From NCBI GenBank assembly GCA_964016985.1, contig OZ024821.1, forward strand, positions 18,459,293 to 18,523,292: a DNA stretch of 64,000 nucleotides, written 5' to 3'. The position numbers were made by a program, and so were the translations under genes. The notes under the pieces were generated by a model. That model saw only the letters and a program-made list of their open reading frames with translations, did no database searches and had not been told where the DNA came from. Of this stretch, positions 11,150-22,189 are shown piece by piece. Numbering within the stretch: the stretch's first letter is position 1; each line of letters opens with the position of its first letter. This DNA comes from Anodontia alba (Eukaryota; Mollusca; Bivalvia; Lucinida; Lucinidae).

Positions 11150-12110
11150 ACGATCTTTTTACAATAACAAAGGACCATGACGTAAATCTTCAAAACTTGA
11201 CACGTAGCCATCCCACCAAAGATCTGGTCAACATCAATGCATATGCAAAACTTGGTCAAATGTCATCGATTTGTTCACAAGCGATTTAAGCGGAAAGAAA
11301 TTCTGACAACAACCAAGGGTCTTAACGGTGTTGTCAATTTGCAACAGTTGACGCAACCTAGATCTGGTCAACGGCAATGGATATGCAAAGTTTAGTCTAA
11401 TTCCATCAATTCATTCCCACGATATTGAGCGCCAAAGAAATTCTGATGATAATCAAGGGCCATAACTATGTTGTAAATTTATGAAAATTGACCCGTGACA
11501 ATAACTTTATCTGTTGTCCGTTCATGGATGAGTATGAAGACCTCTAAGCGGATTGACCAAATAAGTATGTTTTACAACTATGGAACCTGAGGGCGATGGT
11601 TTGGTTCCCATGCAGCTAGCTTAAGCCAACCCGCCCCAGTAGTTAATTACTGACCGTTTCAAGGCGGTACTGTCATTGTGTACTTTTTGTTGAATGTTCT
11701 GTAGTGTTTCAAATTTTTCAAATGTTTTAACAGTTATGTCAATTTAAGATATATTTAGTTAAGTTTTGGTAATATTTGCCACCTTTTGCGAAACGGTTGC
11801 ATGAATTTGCTTGCCATCTGTTCTTTCTCTTTGTGGCTGTTTAATTGTGTTTGTCTTATTGTCCCTTTGCTGTTGAGAACTTTATGTAGATCTGATTGTA
11901 TCAGTTCCTGAGTTCACTTATTTACTATGTAAATTTGCAAAAACTGTCTGTAACAATCTCAACCTAAATCTAGTCGTCAACATCAATGCATATGCAAAAT
12001 TTGTCTAATGCTATCAATTCGTTCTCAAGATATTGAGCGGAAATGAAGGTCGGAATCATGGAATCACGGAATGACGGAATCACGGACAACCTGAAAGCAG
12101 TATATCCCTT
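11150..12110. repeat. Tandem-core repeat element ending in a CGGAATCA motif block
   Basis: Two units near 11220 and 11360, and a third at 11955, share GATCTGGTCAACATCAATGC, ATATGCAAA-CTTGGTC and GATATTGAGCG. The block at 12045-12095 (repeated CGGAATCACGGA) also ends the array at 20690-22110, so both look like one class of tandem-core element. A Penelope-like tail fragment may lie between about 11630 and 11940. Confidence 0.6.
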
Positions 12111-13370
12111 TACCCGCCACCCCCACCACCCCACCCCCCTCACCATACTTTGTATGTGGGGGGAGGGGGTGGATAAAAATGGCACAATTATGCAAAAAGA
12201 AAGTAAAATAAAAATCTTAAAGATTTCACACTTACCCACTTTTTCACTATATATTATATAGGAACGTGGGGTACATATTTTACGTCTATCATAATGCCTG
12301 CTCACTTAGCTGAATCATGCCATATTTTTTCTCTTAAAGAATAAGACCCCCACATCGCCGACTAAAACTATATATAAGTTGGTTTAGTGGGGTATTGCAC
12401 TTCCATAGGTTTCTGATGATGAGACCATTAACCGCTGCCCAGATACCAATAAAATGATGCTCTGTTACGCAATGAGTAAAGTAATACTGACAAGACAGTT
12501 AATTAAAAACCCAGACGAAAGATTCTTGAATATAAAACACATGGAAGCAGCTCTAAACCGATTCCAAAATCTATATCTGCCGAAAAAAAGTTAATCAAAT
12601 TACACGTTTTAAATGGTTTCCTAATAATGTTAAAAAATAAGGATTTTAAGAATATGTAATACAGTGCAGGAAACACTGTATCAGAGAAAACTAGTCCCCA
12701 TGTAAATCTGATGATACTACATGTTGTGAACAGACTCATAAGTGTACAAGAACTGAGAGCAGTAGCCAAAAAGATCTGGTTAAATTATAAGTTGAGCATG
12801 AATTATTTTACCATTTTTTTTTCTAAGAGATGCAGTTGTCATGCTCATTCAAGTGTTGGTTTNNNNNNNNNNNNNNNNNNNNNNNNNNNNNNNNNNNNNN
12901 NNNNNNNNNNNNNNNNNNNNNNNNNNNNNNNNNNNNNNNNNNNNNNNNNNNNNNNNNNNNNNNNNNNNNNNNNNNNNNNNNNNNNNNNNNNNNNNNNNNN
13001 NNNNNNNNNNNNNNNNNNNNNNNNNNNNNNNNNNNNNNNNNNNNNNNNNNNNNNNNNNNNNNGTTGGTTTGTTTCATCACAGGATTTTTGATTATATATA
13101 CATGGTTCACTGTGATGTGCTCCTTTCGCCCGATTTAATGACGTCATCGACTGATTAACAGCAAAATAATATCGCCCGACTGTCATTTTGGATGTAATGA
13201 AGGCATTAAAAAGAGCCCTCTCTGGTGAGCCATAAATGATTGAAAACAGTTAGAGATACTGCTTTTCCAAATAAAATATTGTTGTTAAGTTTTCCTAAGC
13301 TATAGGGCAAATGACTGATATTAGAAAGGAGTTTGTAGATACTATATGCTTGTCCACACAAAATGTGAAA
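12111..13370. other. Intronic sequence with an assembly gap
   Basis: C-rich then G-rich hairpin at 12115-12175 (CACCACCCCACCCCCC / GGGGGGAGGGGGTGG). No gene recognised. The 200-N gap could hide an exon. Confidence 0.4.
12863..13062. other. Assembly gap, 200 N
   Basis: Exactly 200 N, a placeholder size. Both edges read GTTGGTTT, so the flanks may overlap. Confidence 0.95.
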
Positions 13371-14010
13371 ATTGAAAAAGGGCGTAATTCTGACAGAATT
13401 AATCAGATTTTTCTAAAGGTAATCATGTGATGAACTTATCATCCCAAATATGCTCACCAAGCTTTAAGGCCCTAGCTAAAATTTTTTGACATTTCATTAT
13501 CACTATATTACAAGAGGCATAACCCCAGAAAAAATCGAAATCTTTTCAAAAAGTGATCAGGTAATTTACTCACCATCCCCAATACGCACACCAAGTTTCA
13601 GGGTCTTAGCAGATATAGCTTTTTTAAGTATCTTGCTGACAAGATTTCATTATCATTACATTAAAAGGGACATAACTTTTATACCTTTTTATTAAAGTTT
13701 TCCAGGTGTTCTTCTGTAAATCCCAATAAGCACACCAAATTTTAATGCCCTAACTCAAATAGTTGCTAGCTATCATGCTGACAAGATTTCATTATTAGTT
13801 TTTTATAAGATGCATAACTCTGAGAGCAAATTTGTTTCGAAAAATAATCGGGTCATCTACTCATCATCCTCAATCGGTTTACCAAGTTTAAAAATTTTAG
13901 CTCGAACACTTTTCGAGATATCTTGCTGAAAAGATTCCATTATGTCCGTCGAAAAAGGGGCATAAATCTGGAACTACAAGTCCAACTGAACTAAAAAACG
14001 ACAAGGCTAG
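13370..14010. repeat. Tandem repeat, ~145-bp units
   Basis: About four units carrying GGCATAACC-C, CACCAAGTTTCAGGG and ATCTTGCTGACAAGATTTC. Non-coding. Confidence 0.7.
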
Positions 14011-14099
14011 AAACAAACACATGACCAGAAAAGACGTTCTAACTATCTTAACACAGTATTAATTTAACATTCTCTAATTTCCTCATCATAGTCTGACTA

Positions 14100-15110
14100 C
14101 CTTCAATCTATAAACTTTAATCTTGATTCTATGAAAACTGTAGGAGCAGCTCCCCACAAACGAAGTGCAGATGGAGGGCAGAAGGGTGGTTGATGGTGAC
14201 TTCAATATAATATGCGCTGCTGTACACTATGGTCTCAGTATCTATATAGTATCATAGTTAGTACATGAAATTTGTAAAATAGCTAGAAACAATTTCATGT
14301 CTAAGAATCTTTAAATTTAAAGGGTAATAATGTACTGAATGTTTGATATACTGTAACTTCAAATTTTAAAGGGTTATAATGTACTGAATATTAGTGACAC
14401 CTTAAAAGATTACACGCAGCTCCACCTAACGGTCTGATTATCCAATAACTTTTGGCTTGATAGATAAAAACTGTAGAAGAGTTGACCTGAAATGAGCAAT
14501 AACTCCATTAAAATTTGGTGTACTGTAGCCTCAAAATAGTCAGATGAGAACTGTAGGAGGAATAGCCAAAAATGGTCAACCAGAAATGAAGCCATATCTG
14601 AAGATACTTTAAAGAGTAATGATTTTACTACAATTCAGTGTACTGTTACCTCGAAACAATATGCACTGTCTAACTGTCCACCAAGTTTCCTCAACCTCAT
14701 TTAATTAAACCTGTAGAAAGAGTTATCCAGAAATCAAAATTTTGTCCGAAAATCTTTAAAACAAAAGTTATAATTCTTCCAAAATTTGATGTACTGTAAC
14801 CTCAAAATAATCAAAATAATATGTGCTGTACCACTTCATGGTGTAACTGTCCACCTAGTTTCAACCCAACCAGATGAAAACTTTAGGAGGAATTCGCCGG
14901 AAATGAAATCATATCTGAACATTCATGAACGAGTTCTACTTCTTTTAGAATTTGGTGTACTGCATCATAGAAATAATATGCGCTGTGCCATCTCATATTC
15001 TAACTTTCCACTAAGTTTCTCGCATTTGATGTAATCTGTAGGAGGAGTTATCTGGAAACAAACACAGTTGAAAAATCATTAAAACTTGTGAAATTAAGAA
15101 AATAAAATAA
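14100..15110. repeat. Tandem repeat, ~150-190-bp units
   Basis: Repeated TGTACTGTAACCTCAAAAT, ATATGCGCTGT, TAACTGTCCACC and GTAGGAGGAGTTA blocks over about six worn units. Confidence 0.65.
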
Positions 15111-15125
15111 AAAATGGTCTGCGTT

Positions 15126-15482
15126 AAAGGATCCATGTTCCTCAAAAATAGACATTTTTTTTTATCCAAGATAGGTTTTTATAAATTGATATGAGGTATT
15201 AATACAATCATAAAATGTAGCATCTGACAGCCTGTAAAAATTCAGTCAGTCTCGCGTTTTGAACTGTATTAATAATGTAATAATTTTTTATCGTATCTTT
15301 GAATTAATGTTGCCAACATTAATTCAAAGATACGATAAAACCATTTTATTTTTTATCCAGTTCAAGAACGAGAGTCTACCTGAAATTTTACTGTCAGGTG
15401 CTACATTTTATGACTGTATTGATATTTTTAAACCTTTCTTGTAAAATAAAATGTCTTTTTTTTTCTGGAATATGGAGCCTTC
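15126..15482. mobile_element. MITE-C copy 1
   Basis: MITE-C is a ~360-bp palindromic element with ends AAAGGCTCC and GGAGCCTT, then CTCAAAAATAGACATTTTTT and a central hairpin ATTAATGTTGCCAACATTAAT. This copy runs from AAAGGATCCATG to ATATGGAGCCTTC. Confidence 0.8.
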
Positions 15483-18085
15483 AACTTCAAAACAATATGC
15501 GCTGCGTACATCACGGTTTAACTGTCCACCAAGCTTCAAATTGGATATTACATGTGAAGATCAGAACGATCGGAGCAAAACTGAAGGTTATGTTGATGAC
15601 AAGGTCGCAAATAGGCATTTTCAGCAAATCACGGCGCACTTAACTCTAAATAAATAATTTTATCCGGACACATTTTAAACTTATTCAAAATTACAGCCAT
15701 GTCCACCTTATCTGAAAGTTTCAGGACGATTTGATCAAAACGGGACGAGTTATTCTGATGATAAAGTCAAACATAGGCTTTTTCTAAAAACAAAATCGAA
15801 GGGATATAACTCTAAGACAAATAATCCAATCTAGACATCTTTCAAACTCGTCCGAGATTGCATCCATATCCAACTTATCTGCAAGTTTCATTAAGATCAA
15901 AAGAAAACTGAATGAGTTATGCTTACGACAAAGTCAGGCAGATGCTTTCTCAGCAAACAATGGGATGTAATGCTAAATTTAATCATCCGATCTGACCATT
16001 CCCGAAACGTCAGAGACTTCATCGATGTCCATTTGATCAGCAATCATCAAAACCGAACGAGTTATGCTGATGAAAAACAGAGGGTTTTTCAGCAATCAAG
16101 GGGGGACTATCTCTAAGATTAATGATGAGACCTAGACAGTTTTTAAACTCATCCAGGACTTTATCCATGTTCACTTTATGTGCAAATTATAGGAAGATCC
16201 GAGGAAAACTGAACAAGTAATCTTCCGGACAAGGTTAAATATTCAAAGGAAAAAAAGTTCTAAGCTTACTAATCCGATCTGACCAGGTTTCGAATTCATC
16301 CAACATTTTATCCATGTCTACCTTATCTGCAATAAAAGTCAAAAAAGGACTGCCTTTGGAAACAAAGAACACACAAAATCACGAAAATCGGAGACTTGGT
16401 TTGATTGAGTCTCTTCACATGCAACACTGTAGTTTGCGAGTGTTATACACCCCCTAGCGCCGGCTTAAGCGGTATTCGATTTTTAAAATAACCAGGATGA
16501 GCTCAATGATCCCAAAGGCAAAAAAATATAACCTGCACTATAATGATGTACGAGGAGACTTTTTACGGCCGTCACACGGCACAACACCAGCTACAGTAGA
16601 GTAAAATAAAAGTCAAAAAAGGATTGCCTTTTGAAAAAAGAATACACAAAATCACCGAAAATCGGAGACTCGGTTTGATTGTGTCTCTTCATATGAAACA
16701 CTGTAGTTTCGAGGCTGCATACGCCCCGCCCCCTCCCTCACTAGCGCTAGCTTAAGCGATATTCGATTTTCAAAATGACCAATATGGGCTCAATTATCCC
16801 AAAGGCAATGCAATATAACCTGCACTATGAAGATCTACGTGGTGACTTTATACGGCCGCTACACGGCATAAAACCAGCAACAGTAGAGTAAAATAAAAGT
16901 CAAAAAGGATTACAGGACTCAAAACTGAACACGAAATTGTCACGACAAAGTCAAATATTGGCTTTTTGAGTATTCAAGGGCAAATAACTAAGATTAATAA
17001 TTGCAACTCTTAGTTTTCAAACTCGTCCAAAAGTTTATTCTTGCCCACCTTATCTGCAAGTTACATGAAGATCCGATTAAAACTGATCAAGTTATCGTTT
17101 GGACAAGGTCAAATATGGGCTTTTTGAGCACTCAAGGCCAAATAACTGTAACAAGATTGATTGGCTAACGTTAAGCTCAAATATGAGCTTTTTGAGCATT
17201 CAAGTGCATTTAACTCTAAGCGTAATGATCCGATCTAGCCACTTGTCGAACTCGTCCGAGAATTATCTATGTCCACCTTATCTGCTGGTAACAGGAATTT
17301 CCGATGAAAACTGAACAAGTCATCGTCAGGGGAAGGTCAAATATGGGCTTGCTGAGCACTCAAGGGTAAATAAATCTAAGATTAATAGTTCGATCTAGCC
17401 AGTTTTCGAACTGGCCCGAGATTTTATTCATGTCCTCGTTATCAGCAAATTGTTACATCGGACGACATTTTCCCCAATATAATAAAAGTCAAAAAGAATT
17501 GCAATTGGAAACAAAGAACATACAAAATCACGAAAATCGGAGACTCGGTTTGCTTGAGTCTCTTCATATGCAACACTGTGGTTTGCGAGGCTGCATAAGC
17601 GGTATTTGATTTTCAAAATAAGTCTATGGGCATTTTTTTTTCAATTTTCAAGGGGATGTAACCCTGAAGTGATTCATCAGACCAAACATCAAATTCAGTC
17701 GAGATTTTATCTCTGGCCTGGATACATGTAAGTTAGATGAAGCTAGATGAAGATTCAACCAAATGATAAACAAGTTATCGCCCGGAGAACATTTTCCCCA
17801 TTTTAAGTCTATGGGAGCTTTCAGTTGATATGGAAAGCACAGTTTTGATCCAATCTGCCTTAGAACATTATGCAGTCAATTCCCAAACCAACCATGCTAC
17901 ACATGAAATTTGATCAAGAACCCACTGATCTTGGAGATATTCAAGTTTGAAAGCATGGACGCCGAATGACGAACGAATAGACGACGGACCCAAGCCTGCA
18001 CTGTCAGCGCACATGAGTTGTTGGCTAGGATGAGCTAAAAATGAACGTAACGGAAATATTTGTTTGAATTTTGGCCATATCCACA
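15483..18085. repeat. Tandem array, ~180-bp units, with embedded repeat N copies
   Basis: At least nine worn units carry ATCCATGTCCACCTTATCTG, GAAAACTGAACAAGTTATCG and GGTCAAATATGGGC. Repeat N copies break the array at 16330, 16612 and 17474. It ends at 17960-18050 with GACGAACGAATAGACGACGG and GGATGAGCTAAAAA, like the 3' ends of Helitron-type tandem-core elements. Confidence 0.7.
16330..16905 (+). repeat. Two adjacent copies of repeat N
   Basis: Each begins AAAAGTCAAAAAAGGATTGCC, has GAAAATCGGAGACTCGG in the middle and ends in ACACGGCA-AA-ACCAGC plus CAGTAGAGTAAAATAAAAG. A third, shortened copy is at 17474-17626. Confidence 0.75.
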
Positions 18086-18302
18086 AAGGCAGACATCTTT
18101 TGTTACTTCTTATTTGCTTTCTTGCATATCAAGCCTCTTCTATAAACGGGACTACCCTGAAAAAAGAGTATTCGGGGTAACATATTCTTTCATTTTAAGT
18201 TAGACCCGTTTTCAGGATAGAGACAATTTTAACAGTTATCTCTCTTGAAAGTGTATCAATACCCCTAAACCCATTGTAGTCTGGAACCCCTAAAAGGGTT
18301 AT

Positions 18303-18373
18303 TGGCAAACAGTGCAGACCCAGACCAGACGCGCAGTTTGCAGCGTCTGATCAGGGTCTCAACTGTTTGCAAA
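18303..18373. repeat. HP1 hairpin
   Basis: GGCAAACAGTGCAGACCCAG and GGGTCTCAACTGTTTGC with inner stem CAGACGCGCA / TGCAGCGTCTG. Confidence 0.75.
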
Positions 18374-18533
18374 TAGTTCAACTATATTTATGTAGGAAAA
18401 TGTAAATCACAACGCCTGGCATACCTAAAATCGAAGTGAGAGTCTTCCAATATATAGTGTGGAGTAGTTAATTTAGTCTACAGTGGGTTAATTTTTAAAT
18501 AACAGAAAGATAAAACTACACAGAACGGACGTT

Positions 18534-18732
18534 TACTAGAAAACGTGCTCTCGGGCACGTGAACAAAGCATCCGCGCAGGGTCTTCACTGTCTGCTAACA
18601 GAATCTTTGGATAATACATAGTGTATGAATTGAGAGCAAAGTCCCGGATAACACTTTGCGCATGTGCAGAATGATCTGAATCTGTGCACTTTGCGCATGT
18701 TCGAAGGCACATTTTTCGCTTGACGCGACCCA
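18534..18732. mobile_element. MITE-M copy ending 17 bp from the kringle exon donor
   Basis: MITE-M (~235 bp) has ends GGGCCGCGCCAAGCG / CTTGGCGCGGCCCA and internal ACTTTGCGCATG-GCAGAATG. This copy has lost its first end (starts near GAAAACGTGCTCTCGGGCA) and keeps GCTTGACGCGACCCA. Confidence 0.7.
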
Positions 18733-18748
18733 GATAAAGAAATTATAC

Positions 18749-18997
18749 CAGCGCATGTCACAATAGTACAATAGTCCCATCTGACATTAGGATTCATCGT
18801 GTAACACCAGAGAAAACCATCTTTGTCTGGGTCCCTGCAGTAGTTCCCAGCTTCCACTGCAGAATCATCGTTCCTATAATGTATATGTGGCATCTGAGAG
18901 GACCAAGCTTGGCAAACATGACGGTCAATCGTTACGGACTTACGTCCAACATACTCCTTATCTGTTCCGTCCCAGCATACAGTGTCGCGGCGTAATA
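18749..18997 (-). CDS. Exon: complete kringle domain
   Basis: The 249-nt exon (acceptor TTGTGAATTTTCAG, donor GCGCTG/GTATAA, phase 1 to 1) carries a whole kringle. It has the usual six cysteines in order: VCWDG, HVCQAWSS, NYCRDPD, LWCYTMNP, WDYC and VTC, with the conserved PHIHY and NYCRDPD blocks and the W-x-Y before the fifth cysteine. Kringles are disulfide-stabilised binding modules of secreted and surface proteins such as plasminogen and ROR receptors. A single-exon, symmetric kringle is easily shuffled or skipped. Repeats lie very close on both sides: one starts 33 bp before the acceptor and one ends 17 bp after the donor. This is the most secure coding call in the window. Confidence 0.9.
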
Positions 18998-19029
18998 CTG
19001 AAAATTCACAAGAAACCAAAACACCATAA

Positions 19030-19457
19030 AAGGCTCAATAGTCCTTACAAATAGACATTTTTGATCCAAAAAAGGTTAAATAAATTGATATATAGTATTA
19101 ATATTATCATAAAATGTGGCATATGACAACCCGTAAAATTTCAGTTAGTCTTTCAGTTTTAAACTGGATCAAAAATGACATTAATTTAGAGATACTATAA
19201 AAATATTTCATTTCAAGAACGAGAGACTTGAAATGAAATGATTTTTATGCTATATCTGAATTAATGTTGCCATTTTTATTTCAGAGATACGATAAAAATC
19301 ATTTCATTTTTGATCCAGTTCAAAAACGAGAGACGAACTGAAATTTTACAGGCTGTCAGATGTCACATTTTATGATCGTATTAATACCATATATCAATTC
19401 ATTAAACCTTTCTGGGATAAAAAAAAAATGTCTATGTTTTTAGGAATATGGAGCCTT
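19030..19457. mobile_element. MITE-C copy 2, 33 bp upstream of the kringle exon
   Basis: From AGGCTCAATAGTCC to ATATGGAGCC. It is longer than the other copies because the central segment (ATTTCA...AAGAACGAGAGAC) is partly duplicated. Confidence 0.8.
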
Positions 19458-19499
19458 TAGGTCAGTGATTTTAATAATTAGAAAATAAACCTTTGACTG

Positions 19500-19790
19500 A
19501 TAATTTTGCTTCAGTTTTAATTGCATGACGGTCAGTCGGTCCTCAGACTAAATGACCACTTCTTTCTCAATCTGTTTCAAAACGCTGGCGCTGAATATTT
19601 TATGTCTGTAGTCGGGCCCATCGCGGTTCTGCTTGTTTTCTTTTGCGCTGGCTTTTGGTTGCTATTTGCAATTTCTACCATGTTTTGTTGTAGTTGTGTG
19701 ATTATTTATGGGTTTTTTTCTGAGATATTTCACTGATGTAGATGACCCTACGCGAATCGTATATATATATTCATATTTGTTACAAGAAAA
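19500..19790 (+). mobile_element. Penelope-like element 3' tail, copy P2
   Basis: TTTAATTGCATGACGGTCAGTCGG, then GGGCCCATCGCGGTTC and ACCCTACGCGAATCG correspond in order to the tail of P1. Diverged; no coding capacity. Confidence 0.6.
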
Positions 19791-20367
19791 AAACTATGAT
19801 GTTAAAAGGTAAAGAGCTCAATAGCGATTTGAAACCAGAGCACCAGGAAAGGACCAGGAAAGGCCTTACCATTTACATCGATAGTGAAGCGCAAACTTTC
19901 TGAAATAGATTGATGTTTGCTATCATTCAGTCTCAGGTCCAGGAAATGCTACATCCACAAAACACAGCCCTCCTAAAGAAACCGATAAGGTTTAAGTACA
20001 TGAAATGACTACACAAAACAGCACTTGTTCGAAAACATAAAGAACAAACAAATACAAAATAGATAAACGAAGGGAACTGCAATAAAAAGGTATGTAAATC
20101 AAAGCTCAATGGTCTATAAGACTGATTTAATTTCAACTGTCATTCAGCAATTTTTGGTCGATTGTTTATCACCCAATCTAAAATTACTTTAGAATCTGAG
20201 TTATATTGCTGTTGGCTACGTGACTATAGCTGAAATGAAGTAAACCCACGCAAATAGCGTTTGTACGGGTAACGGTTATTTATAGCCGGCTATTCCAGAA
20301 TAAAGGAATATTGAAACACTTCAATATTCCAATACAAAAAATGTGTTTCCATATTTTTCATACTTAC

Positions 20368-20454
20368 TGAGTGTGTCATTGCTAAGATCTCTACCAATAC
20401 CCGAAATCACAACGCTAGAACCAATGTCAAAGAGAATCCATGTGTTTGTACCTC
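20368..20454 (-). CDS. Exon: WILFDIGSS strand of the F-type-lectin/discoidin-like domain
   Basis: A short 87-nt minus-strand exon with clear signals: acceptor TTTGATGTTGCAG, donor TCA/GTAAGTA, phase 1 to 1. It encodes GGTNTWILFDIGSSVVISG, the central motif (W-x-x-VDLGSS-x-x-I) shared by F5/8 type C domains and fucolectin-type lectins, followed by IGRDLSNDTL. Too short to stand alone; the call depends on the exon at 28.2 kb before it and either the kringle or the 8.0-kb exon after it. Confidence 0.6.
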
Positions 20455-20689
20455 CTGCAACATCAAAGTTTTCAATATTATAGAAGAATACCAACAACTA
20501 GAAGATAAAAAATGAAAATGAATATACGAGACGGAACGTCAGAAAACGTAACGTTGGACAATGTGGGCCCAGCTTAGATTCAGATTAGCCAACGCACGGA
20601 TGCACAGGCTGAGTCTTCGTTGGGCGCGTTTGTCTGAAGACACGTTTTCTCGCGTCGCATCTCATGCTATATCATCCCACTGTCCATGC

Positions 20690-22110
20690 ATGTACCGCTT
20701 TTTCAAAGTTCCCAAGAGGATATAAGTCCCATCAAAGTAGGACCACAATCATAAAAGTTATTAAGCAAAATGCATTTTAATTTTTTGAAAAAACTACCAA
20801 GGGACATTACTCCAAGAGTTATAGACCCTTGGCCTCTATTCTAGTAAACACGATACATCCAGTCATTGTCCATGTTGATATGAACTTTCAGCTTTCTAGC
20901 TTTTATAGTTCCTTTGAAATCTGTTACGAACATTTTCAAGAATGGCAATATTTGAAAAACCTATGAAAGGACATTCTCCCAGAGTTATGGGCCCTTGGCC
21001 GCCATTCTGCAACTACACCTTTCTTATCTTAGAGACCAAGTGTGGTATAAGTTTTATTGAAGTAGGACCACAAACATAAGTTATTGAACACCTACAAAGG
21101 AACATAACTCCATGAGTTATGGACCTTTGGCCCTATTCCAGTTTACACGATACATCCAGTCGTTGTCCATGTTCATACAAATTTTCAGCTTTCTAGCTTT
21201 TGAGCAAAATGCATTTTAATTTTTTGAAAACCTAATTTTCAAGAATAGCAAAATTTGAAAACATATGAAGGGACATAGCTCGAAGCGTAAGGGTCCCTTG
21301 GCCACCATTCTGCCTCTATATCTCACTTACCTCAGAGACCAAGTGTGGTATAAGTTTCATCGAAACAGGACCACAAACATAAAAGTAATTGAACAAAATG
21401 CATTTTAATTTTTTGAAAACCTACCAAGGGGCATAACTTCAAGAGTTATGGACCCTTGGACCCTATTCCAGTACACACTATACATCCAGTCATTGTCCAT
21501 GATTATTCGAACTTTCAGCTTTCGAGCTTTCACAGTTCCTGAGATATCTGTTACAAATTTTTTCAACAAAATTTGAAAACATATGAAGGGACATAACTGC
21601 AAGAGTTATGGACCCTTGGCCACCATTCTGCCAATACATCCTTCTTACCTCAGAGAGCAAGCGTGGTATAAGTTTTATTGAAGTAGGACCACAAGCATAC
21701 AAGTTATTAAGAAAATGAATTTTAATTTTGAAAACCTACCAAGGAACATAACTCCAAGACTTATTGGCCCTTGGCCACCATTCAGCCACTTCATCTTCCT
21801 TACCTCACTGACCAAGTGTTATAATAGTTTAATTGAAGTAGGACCACAAACATAAAATTAAGTAAGTAAAATGCATTTTATATTTTTAAAACTTACCAAG
21901 GGACATAACTCTTAGAGTTACGGGCTCTTGGGCACTATTCTTCAAATACACCTTGTTTACCTCTGAGATCAAGTGTTGTATAAGTTTCATTGAAGTAGGA
22001 CCATAAACATAAAAGTTATTTTGCAGTCACGGAATTACGGAATCACGGAATTACGGAATGACGGAATCACGGAGTCACGGAAGGCCATGGCAAATCCAGT
22101 ATAGCCCCAC
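20690..22110. repeat. Tandem array, ~205-bp units
   Basis: About six to seven units carry GGGACATAACTCCAAGAGTT, ATGGACCCTTGGCC, TAAGTTT-ATTGAAGTAGGACC and AAAATGCATTTTAATTTTTTG. The array closes at 22030-22080 with repeated CGGAATTACGGAATCACGGA. Confidence 0.85.
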
Positions 22111-22189
22111 TTTTTCATGACATTTGTACATGAAACACTTCAGAACAAAAAGCACCAGTAATAAATTACGGGAGGCTTAGCTAGCTTTA

